From: Duganella callida
GTDB taxonomy: Bacteria; Pseudomonadota; Gammaproteobacteria; Burkholderiales; Burkholderiaceae_D
Reading direction: 5' to 3'
Assembly: GCF_004614165.1 (NCBI RefSeq)
Contig: NZ_SPVG01000260.1
Coordinates: 34,566 to 98,565, forward strand
Length of the DNA stretch: 64,000 nt
Position numbers and translations under genes: made by a program. This document shows, piece by piece, positions 17,111 to 27,120 of the stretch. The notes below the pieces were generated by a model that was not told the origin of the DNA, searched no databases, and saw only the letters and a list, made by a program, of their open reading frames with translations. The first letter of the stretch is position 1; each line of letters opens with the position of its first letter.

Positions 17111-17986
17111 ATGTCTGCAGTTCTCGCCGCGCCGGCCGCTGGCACGCCAGTGGCCGCCAAGGGCGCACCATTCCGCGTCATGCCGGGCTTCCGGCTGTCG
17201 CTGGGTTTCACGATTTTCTACCTGACGCTGATCGTCCTGATCCCGCTGTCGGCCGTGTTCCTGAAAACCTTCACGCTGAGCTGGGAGTCGTTCTGGGCCA
17301 CCGTCACCTCGGCGCGCGTGGTGGCTTCCTACAAGCTGACGTTCGGCGCCTCGCTGATCGGCGCGTTCATCAACGTGATCTTCGGCGGCATCGTGGCGTG
17401 GGTGCTGGTGCGCTATGAATTCCCCGGCAAGCGCATCGTCGATGCGCTGGTCGATCTGCCGTTCGCGCTGCCCACCGCCGTGGCCGGCATCACGCTGACG
17501 TCGCTGTATTCGTCGAACGGCTGGATCGGCCGCTACATCGAAGGCGTGCTGGGCATCAAGGTGGCGTTCACGCCGCTGGGCGTGGTGATCGCGCTGACCT
17601 TCATCGGCCTGCCGTTCGTGGTGCGCACCGTGCAGCCGGTGCTGGAAGACGCCGAGCGCGAGCTGGAGGAGGCCGCCGCCAGCCTGGGCGCCAACGCCTG
17701 GCAGACCTTTTCGCGCGTGGTGTTCCCGACCATCCTGCCATCGCTGATGACCGGCTTCGCGCTGGCCTTCGCGCGCGCCACCGGCGAGTACGGTTCGGTG
17801 ATCTTCATCGCCGGCAATATGCCGATGGTGTCGGAAATCACGCCGCTGTTCATCATCACCAAGCTGGAGCAGTACGACTACGCCGGCGCCACCGCGATCG
17901 CGGTGGTGATGCTGGTGGTGTCCTTCATCCTGCTGTTGGCCATCAACCTGTTGCAAGCCTGGGCGCGCGGAAAGTCGGGGAAATAA
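17111..17986 (+). CDS. cysT: Sulfate ABC transporter permease CysT
   Basis: 291 residues from ATG 17111 (MSAVLAAPAAG), preceded by AGGGAGCCTCC. The alternative start 16 codons upstream is unsupported. Inner-membrane permease with about six helices; the EAA loop is visible as EEAAASLGANAWQTFSRVVFPTILPSL, and the TGEYGSVIFIAGN motif is characteristic of CysT/CysU. First of cysTWA; its stop TAA touches the cysW ATG directly. Confidence 0.95.
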   Translation: MSAVLAAPAAGTPVAAKGAPFRVMPGFRLSLGFTIFYLTLIVLIPLSAVFLKTFTLSWESFWATVTSARVVASYKLTFGASLIGAFINVIFGGIVAWVLVRYEFPGKRIVDALVDLPFALPTAVAGITLTSLYSSNGWIGRYIEGVLGIKVAFTPLGVVIALTFIGLPFVVRTVQPVLEDAERELEEAAASLGANAWQTFSRVVFPTILPSLMTGFALAFARATGEYGSVIFIAGNMPMVSEITPLFIITKLEQYDYAGATAIAVVMLVVSFILLLAINLLQAWARGKSGK

Positions 17987-18868
17987 ATGAGTGGAAATGT
18001 GAGTCGCCGCGGCGAGCTGCCGTCGGCCCCGGATGTGCTGGAGCCGCGCTGGGTGCGTGTGGTCCTGATCGCCGTCGCGCTGATCTTCCTGACGCTGTTC
18101 CTGTTCGTGCCGCTGGTGTCGGTGTTTTTCGAAGCGCTGAAAAAGGGCTGGGACGCCTACAGCGCCGCCATCTTCGAAGACGACGCGATCTCGGCCATCA
18201 AGCTGACGCTGATCACCGCCGCCATCGCCGTGCCGCTGAACCTGGTGTTCGGCGTGGCGGCATCGTGGTGCATCGCCAAGTTCGAATTCCGCGGCAAGAG
18301 CATCCTGCTGACCTTGATCGACCTGCCGTTCTCGGTGTCGCCGGTGATCTCCGGGCTGATCTATGTGCTGCTGTTCGGCGCGCAGGGCTGGTTCGGCCCG
18401 TGGCTGCAGGAGCACGATATCAAGATCCTGTTCGCCGTGCCGGGCATCGTGCTGGCCACCGTGTTCGTCACCTTCCCGTTCGTGGCGCGCGAGCTGATCC
18501 CGCTGATGCAGGCGCAGGGCAGCGAAGAGGAGGAAGCCGCCATCGTGCTGGGCGCGTCCGGCTGGGACACCTTCCGCCGCGTCACGCTGCCCAACATCAA
18601 GTGGGGGCTGCTGTACGGCGTGATCCTGTGTAACGCCCGCGCCATGGGCGAGTTCGGCGCGGTCTCGGTGGTGTCCGGCCACATCCGCGGCGAGACCAAC
18701 ACCATGCCGCTGCAGGTCGAGATCCTCTACAACGAATACAACTTTGCCGCCGCCTTTGCCGTGGCGTCGCTGCTGGCGCTGCTGGCCCTGGTGACGCTGG
18801 TCGTGAAAACCTTTATCGCCTGGCGCCTGAACGAATCGGTCGCCGACGACGTGCGCATTACGGAGTGA
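17987..18868 (+). CDS. cysW: Sulfate ABC transporter permease CysW
   Basis: 293 residues, second permease of the sulfate/thiosulfate importer. Family marks are [19 protein letters not shown] near residue 45, FVAREL near 165, the EAA loop [25 protein letters not shown], and [20 protein letters not shown]. No gap to cysT and three bases to cysA, so translation is coupled along the operon. Inner membrane. Confidence 0.95.
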   Translation: MSGNVSRRGELPSAPDVLEPRWVRVVLIAVALIFLTLFLFVPLVSVFFEALKKGWDAYSAAIFEDDAISAIKLTLITAAIAVPLNLVFGVAASWCIAKFEFRGKSILLTLIDLPFSVSPVISGLIYVLLFGAQGWFGPWLQEHDIKILFAVPGIVLATVFVTFPFVARELIPLMQAQGSEEEEAAIVLGASGWDTFRRVTLPNIKWGLLYGVILCNARAMGEFGAVSVVSGHIRGETNTMPLQVEILYNEYNFAAAFAVASLLALLALVTLVVKTFIAWRLNESVADDVRITE

Positions 18869-18871
18869 ACC

Positions 18872-19942
18872 ATGACAATCGCAGTCAAGAACATCAACAA
18901 GCGTTTCGGCGATTTTGTCGCCCTCAACAATATTTCGCTGGACTTCCCGCAGGGCGAACTGACCGCGCTGCTGGGACCGTCCGGCTGCGGCAAGACCACG
19001 CTGCTGCGCTGCATCGCCGGCCTCGAACATCCGGACTCGGGCCAGGTGCTGCTCGACGGTAAGGATGCGTCCGCGCGCCACGTGCGCGAGCGCCAGGTCG
19101 GTTTCGTGTTCCAGCATTACGCGCTGTTCAAGCACATGACCGTGTTCGAGAACGTCGCGTTCGGCCTGCGGGTCAAGCCGCGCAACGAGCGGCCGTCGGA
19201 AGAGCAGATCCGCCGCAAGGTCAAGGAACTGCTGGAACTGGTGCAGCTGGACTGGCTGGCCGACCGTTATCCGCCGCAGCTGTCGGGCGGCCAGCGGCAG
19301 CGGATCGCGCTGGCGCGCGCGCTGGCGGTGGAGCCGCGCGTGCTGCTGCTGGACGAGCCGTTCGGCGCGCTGGACGCCAAGGTGCGCAAGGAACTGCGCC
19401 GCTGGCTGCGCCGCCTGCACGACGAGCTGCACGTCACTTCGATTTTCGTCACCCACGACCAGGAAGAGGCGCTGGAGGTGGCCGACCAGGTAGTGCTGAT
19501 GAACAAGGGCAACGTCGAGCAGATCGGCGCGCCGGACGAGGTGTACAACCATCCGGCCTCGCCGTTCGTGTACGGCTTCCTCGGCAACGTCAACATGTTC
19601 CATGGCCGCGTGCAGGATGGCGTGCTGGCCAGCGGCGATGCGTCCTTCCACGTGCCGGACCAGCCGGCTGCGGCGGGCAAGGGCATCGCCTATGTGCGGC
19701 CGCACGAGCTGGACGTGGACCGCTATACGCCGGGCGCGGAAGGCATCGTGGTCAAGCTGCGCCGCGCGCACGCCATCGGTCCGCTGGCCCAGCTGGACCT
19801 GGAGCGCGGCGATAACGCCGAGCTGATCGAAGCGGTGATACCGAACGAACGCTTCAGCAGCCTGGGATTGCAAGAAGGAGAAACCCTGGTGGTGCGTCCC
19901 AAACGCTTGCGCGTGTTCGTGGATGAAGGAGCGTCCATATGA
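18872..19942 (+). CDS. cysA: Sulfate ABC transporter ATP-binding protein CysA
   Basis: 356 residues. ATPase domain 1-240: Walker [10 protein letters not shown] near residue 37, signature [15 protein letters not shown] near 133, Walker [22 protein letters not shown]-loop [15 protein letters not shown]. The C-terminal TOBE-like regulatory domain (about 245-356) fits CysA. It energises sulfate import through CysT and CysW. Last four bases (ATGA) overlap the start of the LysR gene. Confidence 0.95.
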   Translation: MTIAVKNINKRFGDFVALNNISLDFPQGELTALLGPSGCGKTTLLRCIAGLEHPDSGQVLLDGKDASARHVRERQVGFVFQHYALFKHMTVFENVAFGLRVKPRNERPSEEQIRRKVKELLELVQLDWLADRYPPQLSGGQRQRIALARALAVEPRVLLLDEPFGALDAKVRKELRRWLRRLHDELHVTSIFVTHDQEEALEVADQVVLMNKGNVEQIGAPDEVYNHPASPFVYGFLGNVNMFHGRVQDGVLASGDASFHVPDQPAAAGKGIAYVRPHELDVDRYTPGAEGIVVKLRRAHAIGPLAQLDLERGDNAELIEAVIPNERFSSLGLQEGETLVVRPKRLRVFVDEGASI

Positions 19943-20871
19943 ATTTTCAACAGTTACGATCGATCCGCGAAGCCGCGCGCCGCGGCTACAACCTGACCGA
20001 AGTGGCGAATGCCCTGTTCACCTCGCAACCGGGCGTGTCGCGCCAGATCCGCGAGCTGGAAGATGAACTCGGCGTGGTGATCTTCGAGCGCAACGGCAAA
20101 CGCCTGACCGGCATGACCGAGCCCGGCAAGGGCATCCTGAAGATCATCGACCGCCTGCTGATCGAGGCCGAAAATCTGCAGCAGGCCAGCCTGGAATACA
20201 CCGGCCAGCAGAGCGGCACGCTGAGCGTGGCGGCCACCCACACGCAGGCGCGCTATGCGCTGCCGAAGGTGGTGCAGAGCTTCCGCGCCGCCTATCCGGA
20301 GGTGCGCATCGCCCTGCAACAGAGCGCGCCCGAGCACATTGCCGAATGGATCTTGTCGGGCAAGACCGACATCGGCATCGCCACCGAAGGCTTGTCGGCG
20401 TTCCCGGACCTGGTGTCTTTCCCGTGCTACCGCTGGAGCCATCTGATCGTGGTGCCGGATGGCCACCCGTTGCTGTCGCGCTCGCCGATCCGGCTGGCGG
20501 ATCTGGCCGAGTTCCCGCTGATTACCTACGACGTCGGCTTTACCGGCCGCGGCCACATCGACGCGGCGTTCGACCAGGCCGGCGTCAAGCCCGACATCGT
20601 GCTGACCGCGATGGACTCGGACGTGATCAAGCAGTACGTGGCGTTGGGCCTGGGGGTGGGCATCGTCGCCTCGATGGCGTTCGACCATGGCCGCGACAAG
20701 GGGATGCGCGCGGTGGAAGCGTCGCACCTGTTCGCCTCGAATACGACGCGGCTGGCGGTGCGCAGGGGCGCTTACCTGCGCGCGTATGCCTACCACTTCA
20801 TCCAGCAGTTTGCGCCGGACCTGAGCCGCGCCGAGATCGAAGCCGCGGTCAGCGGCGGCGATCCCGCCTGA
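19939..20871 (+). CDS. cysB: CysB-like LysR-family regulator of sulfur assimilation
   Basis: 310 residues. N-terminal HTH with [45 protein letters not shown] matches CysB/Cbl rather than generic LysR, where [18 protein letters not shown] is typical. The effector domain (about 90-300) carries [13 protein letters not shown]. Expected to respond to N-acetylserine or O-acetylserine and activate sulfate uptake genes. It is the last gene of the cysTWA operon with a 4-base overlap, so it may also autoregulate. Could be Cbl-like; length suits either. Confidence 0.92.
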   Translation: MNFQQLRSIREAARRGYNLTEVANALFTSQPGVSRQIRELEDELGVVIFERNGKRLTGMTEPGKGILKIIDRLLIEAENLQQASLEYTGQQSGTLSVAATHTQARYALPKVVQSFRAAYPEVRIALQQSAPEHIAEWILSGKTDIGIATEGLSAFPDLVSFPCYRWSHLIVVPDGHPLLSRSPIRLADLAEFPLITYDVGFTGRGHIDAAFDQAGVKPDIVLTAMDSDVIKQYVALGLGVGIVASMAFDHGRDKGMRAVEASHLFASNTTRLAVRRGAYLRAYAYHFIQQFAPDLSRAEIEAAVSGGDPA

Positions 20872-20878
20872 AACAACA

Positions 20879-20895
20879 TCGGGGTCAGAGCCGAC
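20879..20895. repeat. Single half-site of the GGGGTCAGAGCCGAC repeat
   Basis: TCGGGGTCAGAGCCGAC lies 8 bases after the cysB stop with no matching second arm before the convergent TonB-dependent receptor stop (20912). It equals the outer 17 bases of one arm of the complete copy at 1741-1814. Confidence 0.8.
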
Positions 20896-20911
20896 TGCTG
20901 ACGCCGCTCGA

Positions 20912-23344
20912 TTACCAGGTGTAGCCGGCCTTGGCGTAGTAGTAGCGGCCGTTGAAGCCGTTGGGCGCGAAGCCGCTGTACGGGTTGATGCCGTTGTTGT
21001 TCAGATTGCCCGCCGTGGTGACCTGGTCCGGATAGCGGTCGGTCACGTTGTCCACGCCGGCCGTCAGGCGCCAGTTCTTGCCGAGCTTGACGCTGGCCGA
21101 CAGGTCCAGCACCCATTGCGGATCGTAGGTCTGGTCCAGCGCGGCGTTGTTCTGCGGCACGGTGAACTTGCCGTAGCGCGTCACCACGGCGCGCGCGCCC
21201 CACTGGTTGATGCTCCAGTCGGTCGCCAGGCTGAACTTGTCCCTGGGCGAGCCGACCGTGATGCGGTTGATGGTCTGGCGGTCGATCAGGGTCAGGCCGT
21301 TGGCGCTCAGGATGGCCGGATTGGCGTTGACGTGTTCCAGCTCCGTCTTGTTGTGGTTGTAGGCGCCGGTGAAGTCGAAGCGGCCGGCGTCGCGCGTGTC
21401 CAGCCGATAGGTGCTGAGCACATCCACGCCGGTGGTGCGGGTGTCGATGGCGTTGGTGAAGTAGCGGCCGGCGCCGACCAGGATGCCTTGTTTGGCCAGC
21501 GCGTCCTTCAGGGTCTGGTTCAGCGTCATGTTGGCCGACAGCGCCACGCGGTCGTCGATCTTGATGCGGTAGGCATCGACCGTGGTGGTCCAGTTGCGGC
21601 TCGGCTGGATCACCAGGCCGAGGCTGTAGTTGCGGGCTTTCTCGGCCTTCAGCGGGGTCGCGCCCAGCGCGCTGGCGGCCGCGCTGCCGACCGCGAAGGT
21701 GCCGGTCTCGATCGCCGTGTTGACATTGTTCACCACCGAGAAGTTGGTGGTGGTGATGGTGTAGAACTGCTGCGCCAGCGACGGCGCGCGGAAGCCGGAC
21801 GAGCCGGTCGCGCGCAGCGACACGATGTCGTTGAAGGCATAGCGCGCCGAGCCCTTGGCCGAGGTGGTGTTGCCGAAGTCGCTGTAACGCTCGTGCCGCA
21901 GCGCGCCCGAGGCCGAGAATTGTTTGGTGATTTCCGCCTCGACGTTGGCGTAGACCGATTGGTTGTGGCGGCTGTTGCTGCCCGCGTTGACGGGACGGAA
22001 GCCGGAAAAGCCCTGCGCCCCGGTGCCGCTGTACGACGCCTCGTCGCCGGCGCCGATTTCGTAGGTCTCGCGGCGGTATTCGCTGCCCAGCGCCACGGTC
22101 ACCGGGCCGCTGAACGCTTCGACCGGGAAGTCGCGCGCGACGTCGAGGTTGACCAGCGTCTGCGCATTTTTCAGGCGGCCGGCGTAGAAGTGGGTCGGGC
22201 TTTTCGCCCCCAGGTCCTGGTTGACGGTGTCATCGAGGTTGAGGCGGAATTCATTTTCGCCGTAGTTGAGGCTGACATCCCAACGCCAGCCGCCGGCCTC
22301 GCCGCGCAGGCCGGTCACGACCGCACCATCGGTGGAGCGGCTGTTTTCCAGCGGCAGGAAGCCGCGCGGATATACCGGCGTGCGTTGCACGTATTCGGTG
22401 TGCGCCGGTACCGTCGGCGTGGAGGCGACGTTGACCGCCACCAGCGCCGTGCGCCAAGTGGCGGCGGCCGAGGTGTCGCGCTGGCCGTAGTTGGCGAAGG
22501 CGTACCAGTCGATATCGTCGTTGATGTGGTATTCGCTGTTCAGGAACAGCGCGGCCGGCTTGGTCTTCGGATCGCCGAAGCGCTGCGTGACCTGGCCGTA
22601 GCGCGGTTCGAGCGGATTGCGCACGTCGGCGCCGGCGCGGTTGGTGGGATCGCGGTCGGCGACGTCGACCGCCACGCGTACCCAACCGTTTTCGCCGAGA
22701 TTCAGGCCGCCCGAGGCGCGCAACGAGCGCTGACGGCCGTCGTGTTCCTGGTACTCGCCGAAGCCGACTTCGGCATCGCCGCCGTCGGCGCCTTTTTTCA
22801 GGATGATGTTGATCACGCCGGCAATCGCATCGGAACCGTACTGGGCGGCGGCGCCATCGCGCAGCACCTCGATGTGGTCGATGGCCGACAGCGGGATCGC
22901 GTTCAGGTCCACCGGCGCCGAGCCGCGGCCCTGGGTGCCGTTGACGTTGACCACGGCCGAGGCATGGCGGCGCTTGCCGTTCACCAGCACCAGCACCTGG
23001 TCCGGTGACAGGCCGCGCAGCTGGGCCGGACGCACCGCATCGCTGGCGTCCGCGCCGGACGGGCGCGGGAAGTTCAGCGATGGCAGCACGCGGCCCAGCA
23101 CGGTCGCCAGTTCGGTCGAGCCGCTGGCCTGCAGCTCGCGCGTGCCGATGATATCGATCGGCGATTCGGAATCGACGGTGCGGCGGTTCTTGGCGTAGGT
23201 GCCGGTGACGACCACCGACTGCAGCTCGCTGTCCGCGGCGTTGTCCTGCGCCTGCGCGGCCATGCCGGTCGCCATCAGTCCGCACAGGAACAGGGCGCGC
23301 GGCAGCGGGGCGAGGGCGAGGGCAGCGGGACGGTATATAGGCAT
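20912..23344 (-). CDS. TonB-dependent outer-membrane receptor
   Basis: 810 residues. Signal peptide over roughly the first 32 residues (GLMATGMAAQAQ), then a TonB-box-like LQSVVVTGT and the plug domain with LRGLSPDQVLVLVNGKRRH, VDLNAIPLSAIDHIEVLRDGAAAQYGSDAIAGVINI. The remaining 600 residues alternate as beta-barrel strands and end in an aromatic strand (YYYAKAGYTW), as outer-membrane barrels do. Substrate unknown: the gene stands alone, with no siderophore or sugar genes beside it, but the plug resembles receptors for iron complexes or carbohydrates. The tonB/exbBD cluster at 41-44 kb could power it. Confidence 0.92.
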   Translation of the reverse strand: MPIYRPAALALAPLPRALFLCGLMATGMAAQAQDNAADSELQSVVVTGTYAKNRRTVDSESPIDIIGTRELQASGSTELATVLGRVLPSLNFPRPSGADASDAVRPAQLRGLSPDQVLVLVNGKRRHASAVVNVNGTQGRGSAPVDLNAIPLSAIDHIEVLRDGAAAQYGSDAIAGVINIILKKGADGGDAEVGFGEYQEHDGRQRSLRASGGLNLGENGWVRVAVDVADRDPTNRAGADVRNPLEPRYGQVTQRFGDPKTKPAALFLNSEYHINDDIDWYAFANYGQRDTSAAATWRTALVAVNVASTPTVPAHTEYVQRTPVYPRGFLPLENSRSTDGAVVTGLRGEAGGWRWDVSLNYGENEFRLNLDDTVNQDLGAKSPTHFYAGRLKNAQTLVNLDVARDFPVEAFSGPVTVALGSEYRRETYEIGAGDEASYSGTGAQGFSGFRPVNAGSNSRHNQSVYANVEAEITKQFSASGALRHERYSDFGNTTSAKGSARYAFNDIVSLRATGSSGFRAPSLAQQFYTITTTNFSVVNNVNTAIETGTFAVGSAAASALGATPLKAEKARNYSLGLVIQPSRNWTTTVDAYRIKIDDRVALSANMTLNQTLKDALAKQGILVGAGRYFTNAIDTRTTGVDVLSTYRLDTRDAGRFDFTGAYNHNKTELEHVNANPAILSANGLTLIDRQTINRITVGSPRDKFSLATDWSINQWGARAVVTRYGKFTVPQNNAALDQTYDPQWVLDLSASVKLGKNWRLTAGVDNVTDRYPDQVTTAGNLNNNGINPYSGFAPNGFNGRYYYAKAGYTW

Positions 23345-23489
23345 GGCAACAATCTCTCTATGACGGAAATGGCGAAATCTTATCTGCGCGCGGGTAGGCT
23401 GCCCACGAATCGTTATAACTTAGCATATGTGAATTTTTCATGTCTTGCTCGAATTCACCGAAGCACCGGCTAGCGCAGGTTTTTCGCAT

Positions 23490-23652
23490 GAGCGAGGATG
23501 TCTTCGACGGCAGCACATCGCTGCCGATCTGGAGCGCCTGTCGCGGCGACGCAGACAGCATGCGCCGCATGTTCGATGTCCACGTCACCGGCCCGCTGCT
23601 GGCCAGCAAGGCGGCGGTGGCGCTGTTCCCGGCCTGCAAGGCTGGCGCTATT
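23490..23652 (+). pseudogene. Remnant of a short-chain dehydrogenase/reductase gene
   Basis: The plus-strand frame around 23560-23650 reads MRRMFDVHVTGPLLASKAAVALFPA, very like the alpha-E segment of SDR enzymes (xRMFDVNVxGPLLAxQAAxxLF). The Rossmann GxxxGxG start, the catalytic Ser/Tyr-x3-Lys and the rest are absent: the similarity stops where the pyrD 3' end begins, and nothing recognisable precedes it. It fills most of the 308-base gap between the receptor start and pyrD. Best read as a decayed fragment; limits are approximate. Confidence 0.45.
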
Positions 23653-24693
23653 TCAAATGCCGCGGACGGCTTTGGCGCAGTCGTGGATCAGTCCGGGGCC
23701 GGCGTAGATCAGGCCGCTGTAGAGTTGCACCAGCTGCGCGCCGCACTCGATTTTGACGCGCGCGTCCAGGCCCTGCATGATGCCGCCGACGCCGATGATC
23801 GGCACGGCGTCGCCCAGCTCGGCCTTCAGCAGCCGGATCACGGTGTTGGAAAACTGGAACACCGGCGCGCCCGACAGGCCGCCGGCCTCGGCGCCATGCA
23901 GCATGCCGGTCACGGCGTCGCGGTTCAGTGTGGTGTTGGTGGCAATCACGCCGTCGATCTTGTGACGGATCAGCGCGTCGGCGATGTTCTTGACCTGGTC
24001 GCCATCCATGTCCGGCGCGATCTTCAAGGCCAGCGGCACGTAGCGCCGGTGCTGGTCGGCCAGCCGCAGCTGGGCGTCTTTCAGCGTACTCAGCAGGCCG
24101 TCCAGCTCCGAGCCGCCCTGCAGCTGGCGCAGGTTCTTGGTGTTGGGCGAAGAGATGTTGACCGTCACGTAGCTGGCGTAGGGATAGACTTTCTGCAGGC
24201 AGTGCAGGTAGTCGTCGGTGGCGCGCTCGATCGGCGTGTCGGCGTTCTTGCCGATGTTCAGGCCGAGGATGCCGGCCTGGTCCTGATAAAACCGCGACGC
24301 CTGCACGTTCGCCACGAAGGCGTCGACGCCGCCGTTGTTGAAGCCCATGCGGTTGATGATGGCGTGCGCCTCCGGCAGGCGGAACATGCGCGGCTTTGGG
24401 TTGCCAGGCTGCGCGCGCGGCGTCACCGTGCCCACTTCGATCGAGCCGAAGCCCAGGTCGGCCAGCGCGTCGATGTAGGCGCCATCCTTGTCCAGGCCGG
24501 CCGCGAGGCCGATCGGGTTCTTGAACGTCAGGCCCATCACGGTGCGCGGGTCCGCCTCGGGTTGCCTGATAAGCTTGGTCAGTCCCAGCGACGCGGCGCG
24601 TTTCAGGGCGGGCAGGGTGAAGTGGTGGGCGGCCTCGGCGTCCATGGAGAACAGCAGCGGACGGGCCAGGGAATACAGGATTTTTTGGGACAT
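23653..24693 (-). CDS. pyrD: Dihydroorotate dehydrogenase (quinone), class 2
   Basis: 346 residues, FMN enzyme that oxidises dihydroorotate to orotate in pyrimidine synthesis, peripheral on the inner membrane and coupled to quinone. N-terminal extension (about 1-45, [20 protein letters not shown]) is the quinone-tunnel helix pair of class 2. [46 protein letters not shown] and the C-terminal GVGGI are all in place. Preceded by bpt 33 bases upstream on the same strand. Confidence 0.96.
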   Translation of the reverse strand: MSQKILYSLARPLLFSMDAEAAHHFTLPALKRAASLGLTKLIRQPEADPRTVMGLTFKNPIGLAAGLDKDGAYIDALADLGFGSIEVGTVTPRAQPGNPKPRMFRLPEAHAIINRMGFNNGGVDAFVANVQASRFYQDQAGILGLNIGKNADTPIERATDDYLHCLQKVYPYASYVTVNISSPNTKNLRQLQGGSELDGLLSTLKDAQLRLADQHRRYVPLALKIAPDMDGDQVKNIADALIRHKIDGVIATNTTLNRDAVTGMLHGAEAGGLSGAPVFQFSNTVIRLLKAELGDAVPIIGVGGIMQGLDARVKIECGAQLVQLYSGLIYAGPGLIHDCAKAVRGI

Positions 24694-24726
24694 GGGGCGC
24701 TCTGGTTAGGGATCGCCCGTATTTTA

Positions 24727-25455
24727 TCAGGCGTCCAGCACGCTCCATACGCCTTTGACGCGGGCTTCCAGCGGCCGGAAATTGGTTTTGTACGACATTT
24801 TCGGGCTTTCCTGGATCCAGTAACCGAGGTAGACGTAGGGCAGTTTCAGCTCGCGCGCCTGCTCGATCTGCCACAGCACGTTGAAGGTGCCGAACGAGGC
24901 GCCGTCGACATCGGGATCGAAGAAGGTATACACGGACGACAGCCCGTCCGACAGCACGTCGATGATGCTGACCATACGCAGCGTGCCGTCCGGCTCGCGG
25001 AATTCCACCAGCCGCGTGTTGACCCGGCTTTGCAGCAGGAATTGCGCATACTGGTCGCGGCTGTCCTGGTCCATGCCGCCGCCGGCATGCCGCCGGCTCT
25101 GGTAGCGCAGGTACAGCTCGTAATGCTCGTCCGAGAACGACAGCGTGGCGACGCCGGCGCGCAGGTGGCCGTGCCGCACCCAGGCGCGGCGCTGGCCGCG
25201 GCTGGGCTTGAATTCGTCGGCCACCACGCGCACCGGGATGCAGGCCTGGCAACCATCGCAATACGGCCGATAGGTAAAGATGCCGCTGCGGCGGAAGCCG
25301 CTTTTGACCAGTTCCGAATACACGTCGGCATTGATCAGGTGCGAGGGCGTGGCCACCTGCGAGCGCGCCTGGTGCGCATCGAGGTAGCTGCAAGGGTAGG
25401 GCGCCGTCGTGTAAAACTGCAGCGTCGCGAATGGAAGGTCGTTCAGGTGCGTCAT
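24727..25455 (-). CDS. bpt: Aspartate/glutamate leucyltransferase (Bpt), ATE family
   Basis: 242 residues. N-end-rule aminoacyl-tRNA-protein transferase of the bacterial ATE/Bpt family, which adds Leu to proteins with N-terminal Asp or Glu. Conserved features: PCSYL near residue 19, the cysteine-rich [25 protein letters not shown], and the C-terminal [17 protein letters not shown]. In the same operon as aat, which encodes the other N-end-rule transferase, so the pair extends degron tagging for ClpS/ClpAP. Confidence 0.94.
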   Translation of the reverse strand: MTHLNDLPFATLQFYTTAPYPCSYLDAHQARSQVATPSHLINADVYSELVKSGFRRSGIFTYRPYCDGCQACIPVRVVADEFKPSRGQRRAWVRHGHLRAGVATLSFSDEHYELYLRYQSRRHAGGGMDQDSRDQYAQFLLQSRVNTRLVEFREPDGTLRMVSIIDVLSDGLSSVYTFFDPDVDGASFGTFNVLWQIEQARELKLPYVYLGYWIQESPKMSYKTNFRPLEARVKGVWSVLDA

Positions 25456-25527
25456 GCACGTCCCATCGGGCGGTTGTGGATAGCCTATGATAGCGTGTCA
25501 TCCAGCAGCACGCTTGTCACGCCTAGC

Positions 25528-26256
25528 TTAACTGTCTGGTGCGAGTGGTGCAACCGGTTCCCACTCGGTGATCTGCGGCAATTCAATACTGTTGCGCAGA
25601 TGCGCCAGGAATTGCGCGCGCGCGATCGGCGCCGCGCCCAGCGAAGCCAGGTGGCCGGTCTCCTGTTGGCAATCGATCATGCTGACCTGATGGGCGCGCA
25701 GGAAGCGCACCAGGTAGGCCAGCGCGATCTTGGAGGCGTCGGTGACGCGCGCGAACATCGATTCGCCATAAAACATGCGGCCGATGCTGACGCCGTAGGC
25801 GCCGCCCACCAGCTCACCGTCGAGCCAGACCTCGGCCGAGTGCGCGTAGCCCATGCGGTGCAGGCCGGTGTAGCCGGCGATGATGTCTTCCGATATCCAG
25901 GTGCCGGGACCGTCGCGGCGCGGCGCCGCGCAGGCGCGCATCACCTGCTCGAAGGCGCTGTCGAAGCGCACCTGCCAGCGGCCGCCTTCCCGCCTGCTGC
26001 GCTCGACCTTGCGCAGGGTTTTCTTCAGCGAGTCGGCGATGCGGAAGTTGGCCGTCATCAGCACCATGCGCGGATCGGTGCTCCACCACAGAATCGGCTG
26101 GCCTTCGGAAAACCAGGGAAAGATGCCGTGTTTATACGCCATCAGCAGGCGCTGCGGCGACAGGTCGGCGCCGGCGGCCAGCAGGCCGGGCGCGTCCCTG
26201 GTGAGCGCCTCGGAGACGTCGGGGAACGGGGTATGGGTGTCTAACCAGGGGATCAC
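25528..26256 (-). CDS. aat: Leucyl/phenylalanyl-tRNA--protein transferase
   Basis: 242 residues starting from GTG at 26256 (reads [14 protein letters not shown]). This start is chosen because homologues begin at IPWL and because the GTGA overlaps the stop of the upstream NUDIX gene by four bases. Family signature [43 protein letters not shown] is complete, with YANSAEVW-like [21 protein letters not shown] and FYGESMF. Transfers Leu or Phe to N-terminal Lys/Arg, marking proteins for ClpAPS. Confidence 0.95.
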   Translation of the reverse strand: MIPWLDTHTPFPDVSEALTRDAPGLLAAGADLSPQRLLMAYKHGIFPWFSEGQPILWWSTDPRMVLMTANFRIADSLKKTLRKVERSRREGGRWQVRFDSAFEQVMRACAAPRRDGPGTWISEDIIAGYTGLHRMGYAHSAEVWLDGELVGGAYGVSIGRMFYGESMFARVTDASKIALAYLVRFLRAHQVSMIDCQQETGHLASLGAAPIARAQFLAHLRNSIELPQITEWEPVAPLAPDS

Positions 26257-26837
26257 TTTGCCTCTTCGCCCTCCGCGCGCATGGTGCGGTTGATGTCCTG
26301 CGTGTGGAAACCGTAGCTGCCGCCCTCGCGGATTTTGACACGGTCGGCGAAGAACAGTTCCAGCGTGGTCTGAATGGTGGGGAAGGCCAGCTCGCTCCAC
26401 GGTATGTCCCGTTCGCTGAACAGCTGCACCTCCAGGCTTTCCTCGCCGGGCGCGAAATCGAGGTCGACCAGCTCGGCCAGGTAGAACATGTGGACCTGGT
26501 GCACGCGTGCCACGTTGAGCAGCGTGAACAGATTGCCAAGTTTGATGTTGGCGCCTGCTTCTTCCTGGGTTTCGCGGATGGCGGCCTCGGCCGTGGTCTC
26601 ATTGTTTTCCATGAAGCCGGCGGGCAGCGTCCAATAACCGTAGCGCGGTTCGATCGCGCGCTTGCACAGCAGTACCTTGAGCTCGCCGTCGCGCTCCCAC
26701 ACCGGAATCGAGCCCAGCACCATTTTCGGGTTCTGATAATGGATGGCGGCGCAGCTGGTGCAGACGTAGCGCGGGCGGTTGTCGCCGGCCGGGATGCTCA
26801 GGCTGACGGGCGAAGCGCATTCGGAACAGAATTTCAT
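26253..26837 (-). CDS. NUDIX hydrolase with N-terminal zinc ribbon
   Basis: 194 residues. Cys4, Cys7, Cys26 and Cys29 form a zinc ribbon, followed by [17 protein letters not shown]. The Nudix box is intact from Gly74 to Gly95 ([20 protein letters not shown] then AG). The zinc ribbon resembles NudC (NADH pyrophosphatase/deNADding enzyme), but the protein is shorter and lacks the NudC N-terminal domain and SQPWPFP motif, so the substrate is open. Overlaps aat by four bases; first gene of the nudix-aat-bpt-pyrD run. Confidence 0.9.
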   Translation of the reverse strand: MKFCSECASPVSLSIPAGDNRPRYVCTSCAAIHYQNPKMVLGSIPVWERDGELKVLLCKRAIEPRYGYWTLPAGFMENNETTAEAAIRETQEEAGANIKLGNLFTLLNVARVHQVHMFYLAELVDLDFAPGEESLEVQLFSERDIPWSELAFPTIQTTLELFFADRVKIREGGSYGFHTQDINRTMRAEGEEAK

Positions 26838-26956
26838 AAAAAGTGATCAAGTCGGTTTAGCGATTACTTTACACCGTTTGCCGCAGACGCGGCGTGATCG
26901 CACCGTCCGGCCATTTGGATTTATTCGATCTATCGGAGGAGTTTGGGGGATTGATA

Positions 26957-26985
26957 TTGCCTAAGTCCGGGATCTGCCGTATAAT
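26957..26985 (+). promoter_or_regulatory. Promoter of tRNA-fMet
   Basis: -35 TTGCCT (26957-26962), 17-base spacer, perfect -10 TATAAT (26980-26985), 13 bases before the tRNA 5' end. Confidence 0.75.
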
Positions 26986-26998
26986 ACTTTCCATCAGA

Positions 26999-27075
26999 CG
27001 CGGGGTGGAGCAGTCTGGCAGCTCGTCGGGCTCATAACCCGAAGGTCACAGGTTCAAATCCTGTCCCCGCAACCA
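26999..27075 (+). tRNA. Initiator tRNA-fMet (CAU)
   Basis: 77 bases including encoded CCA. Starts CGCGGGG and closes with CCCCGCA before ACCA, giving the unpaired C1-A72 that marks bacterial initiator tRNAs. Anticodon loop CTCATAA with CAT; the three G-C pairs next to the loop (GGG/CCC) are also initiator traits. T-loop GGTTCAAATCC is normal. A strong promoter precedes and a hairpin terminator follows. Confidence 0.97.
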
Positions 27076-27086
27076 AATTCGAAAGA

Positions 27087-27120
27087 GCCGTTGAGACCGT
27101 CAGGTGTCAACGGCTTTTTT
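27087..27120 (+). terminator. Terminator of tRNA-fMet
   Basis: GCCGTTGA (27087-27094) pairs with TCAACGGC (27107-27114), followed by six T. Its right arm and T-run are also the last codons of the opposing DUF29 gene (27100-27567). Confidence 0.88.

Noticed and set aside
17021-19873. 950-codon minus-strand open frame opposite cysTWA
   Set aside because: Shadow of three well-supported genes; very rich in His, Gln and Arg and no recognisable fold.
23358-23639. 93-codon minus-strand frame upstream of the TonB-dependent receptor
   Set aside because: Antisense to the dehydrogenase remnant, no RBS or motif.
26951-26985. TTGATA at 26951 as the -35 for tRNA-fMet
   Set aside because: Spacing to TATAAT would be 23 bases; TTGCCT at 26957 gives 17.
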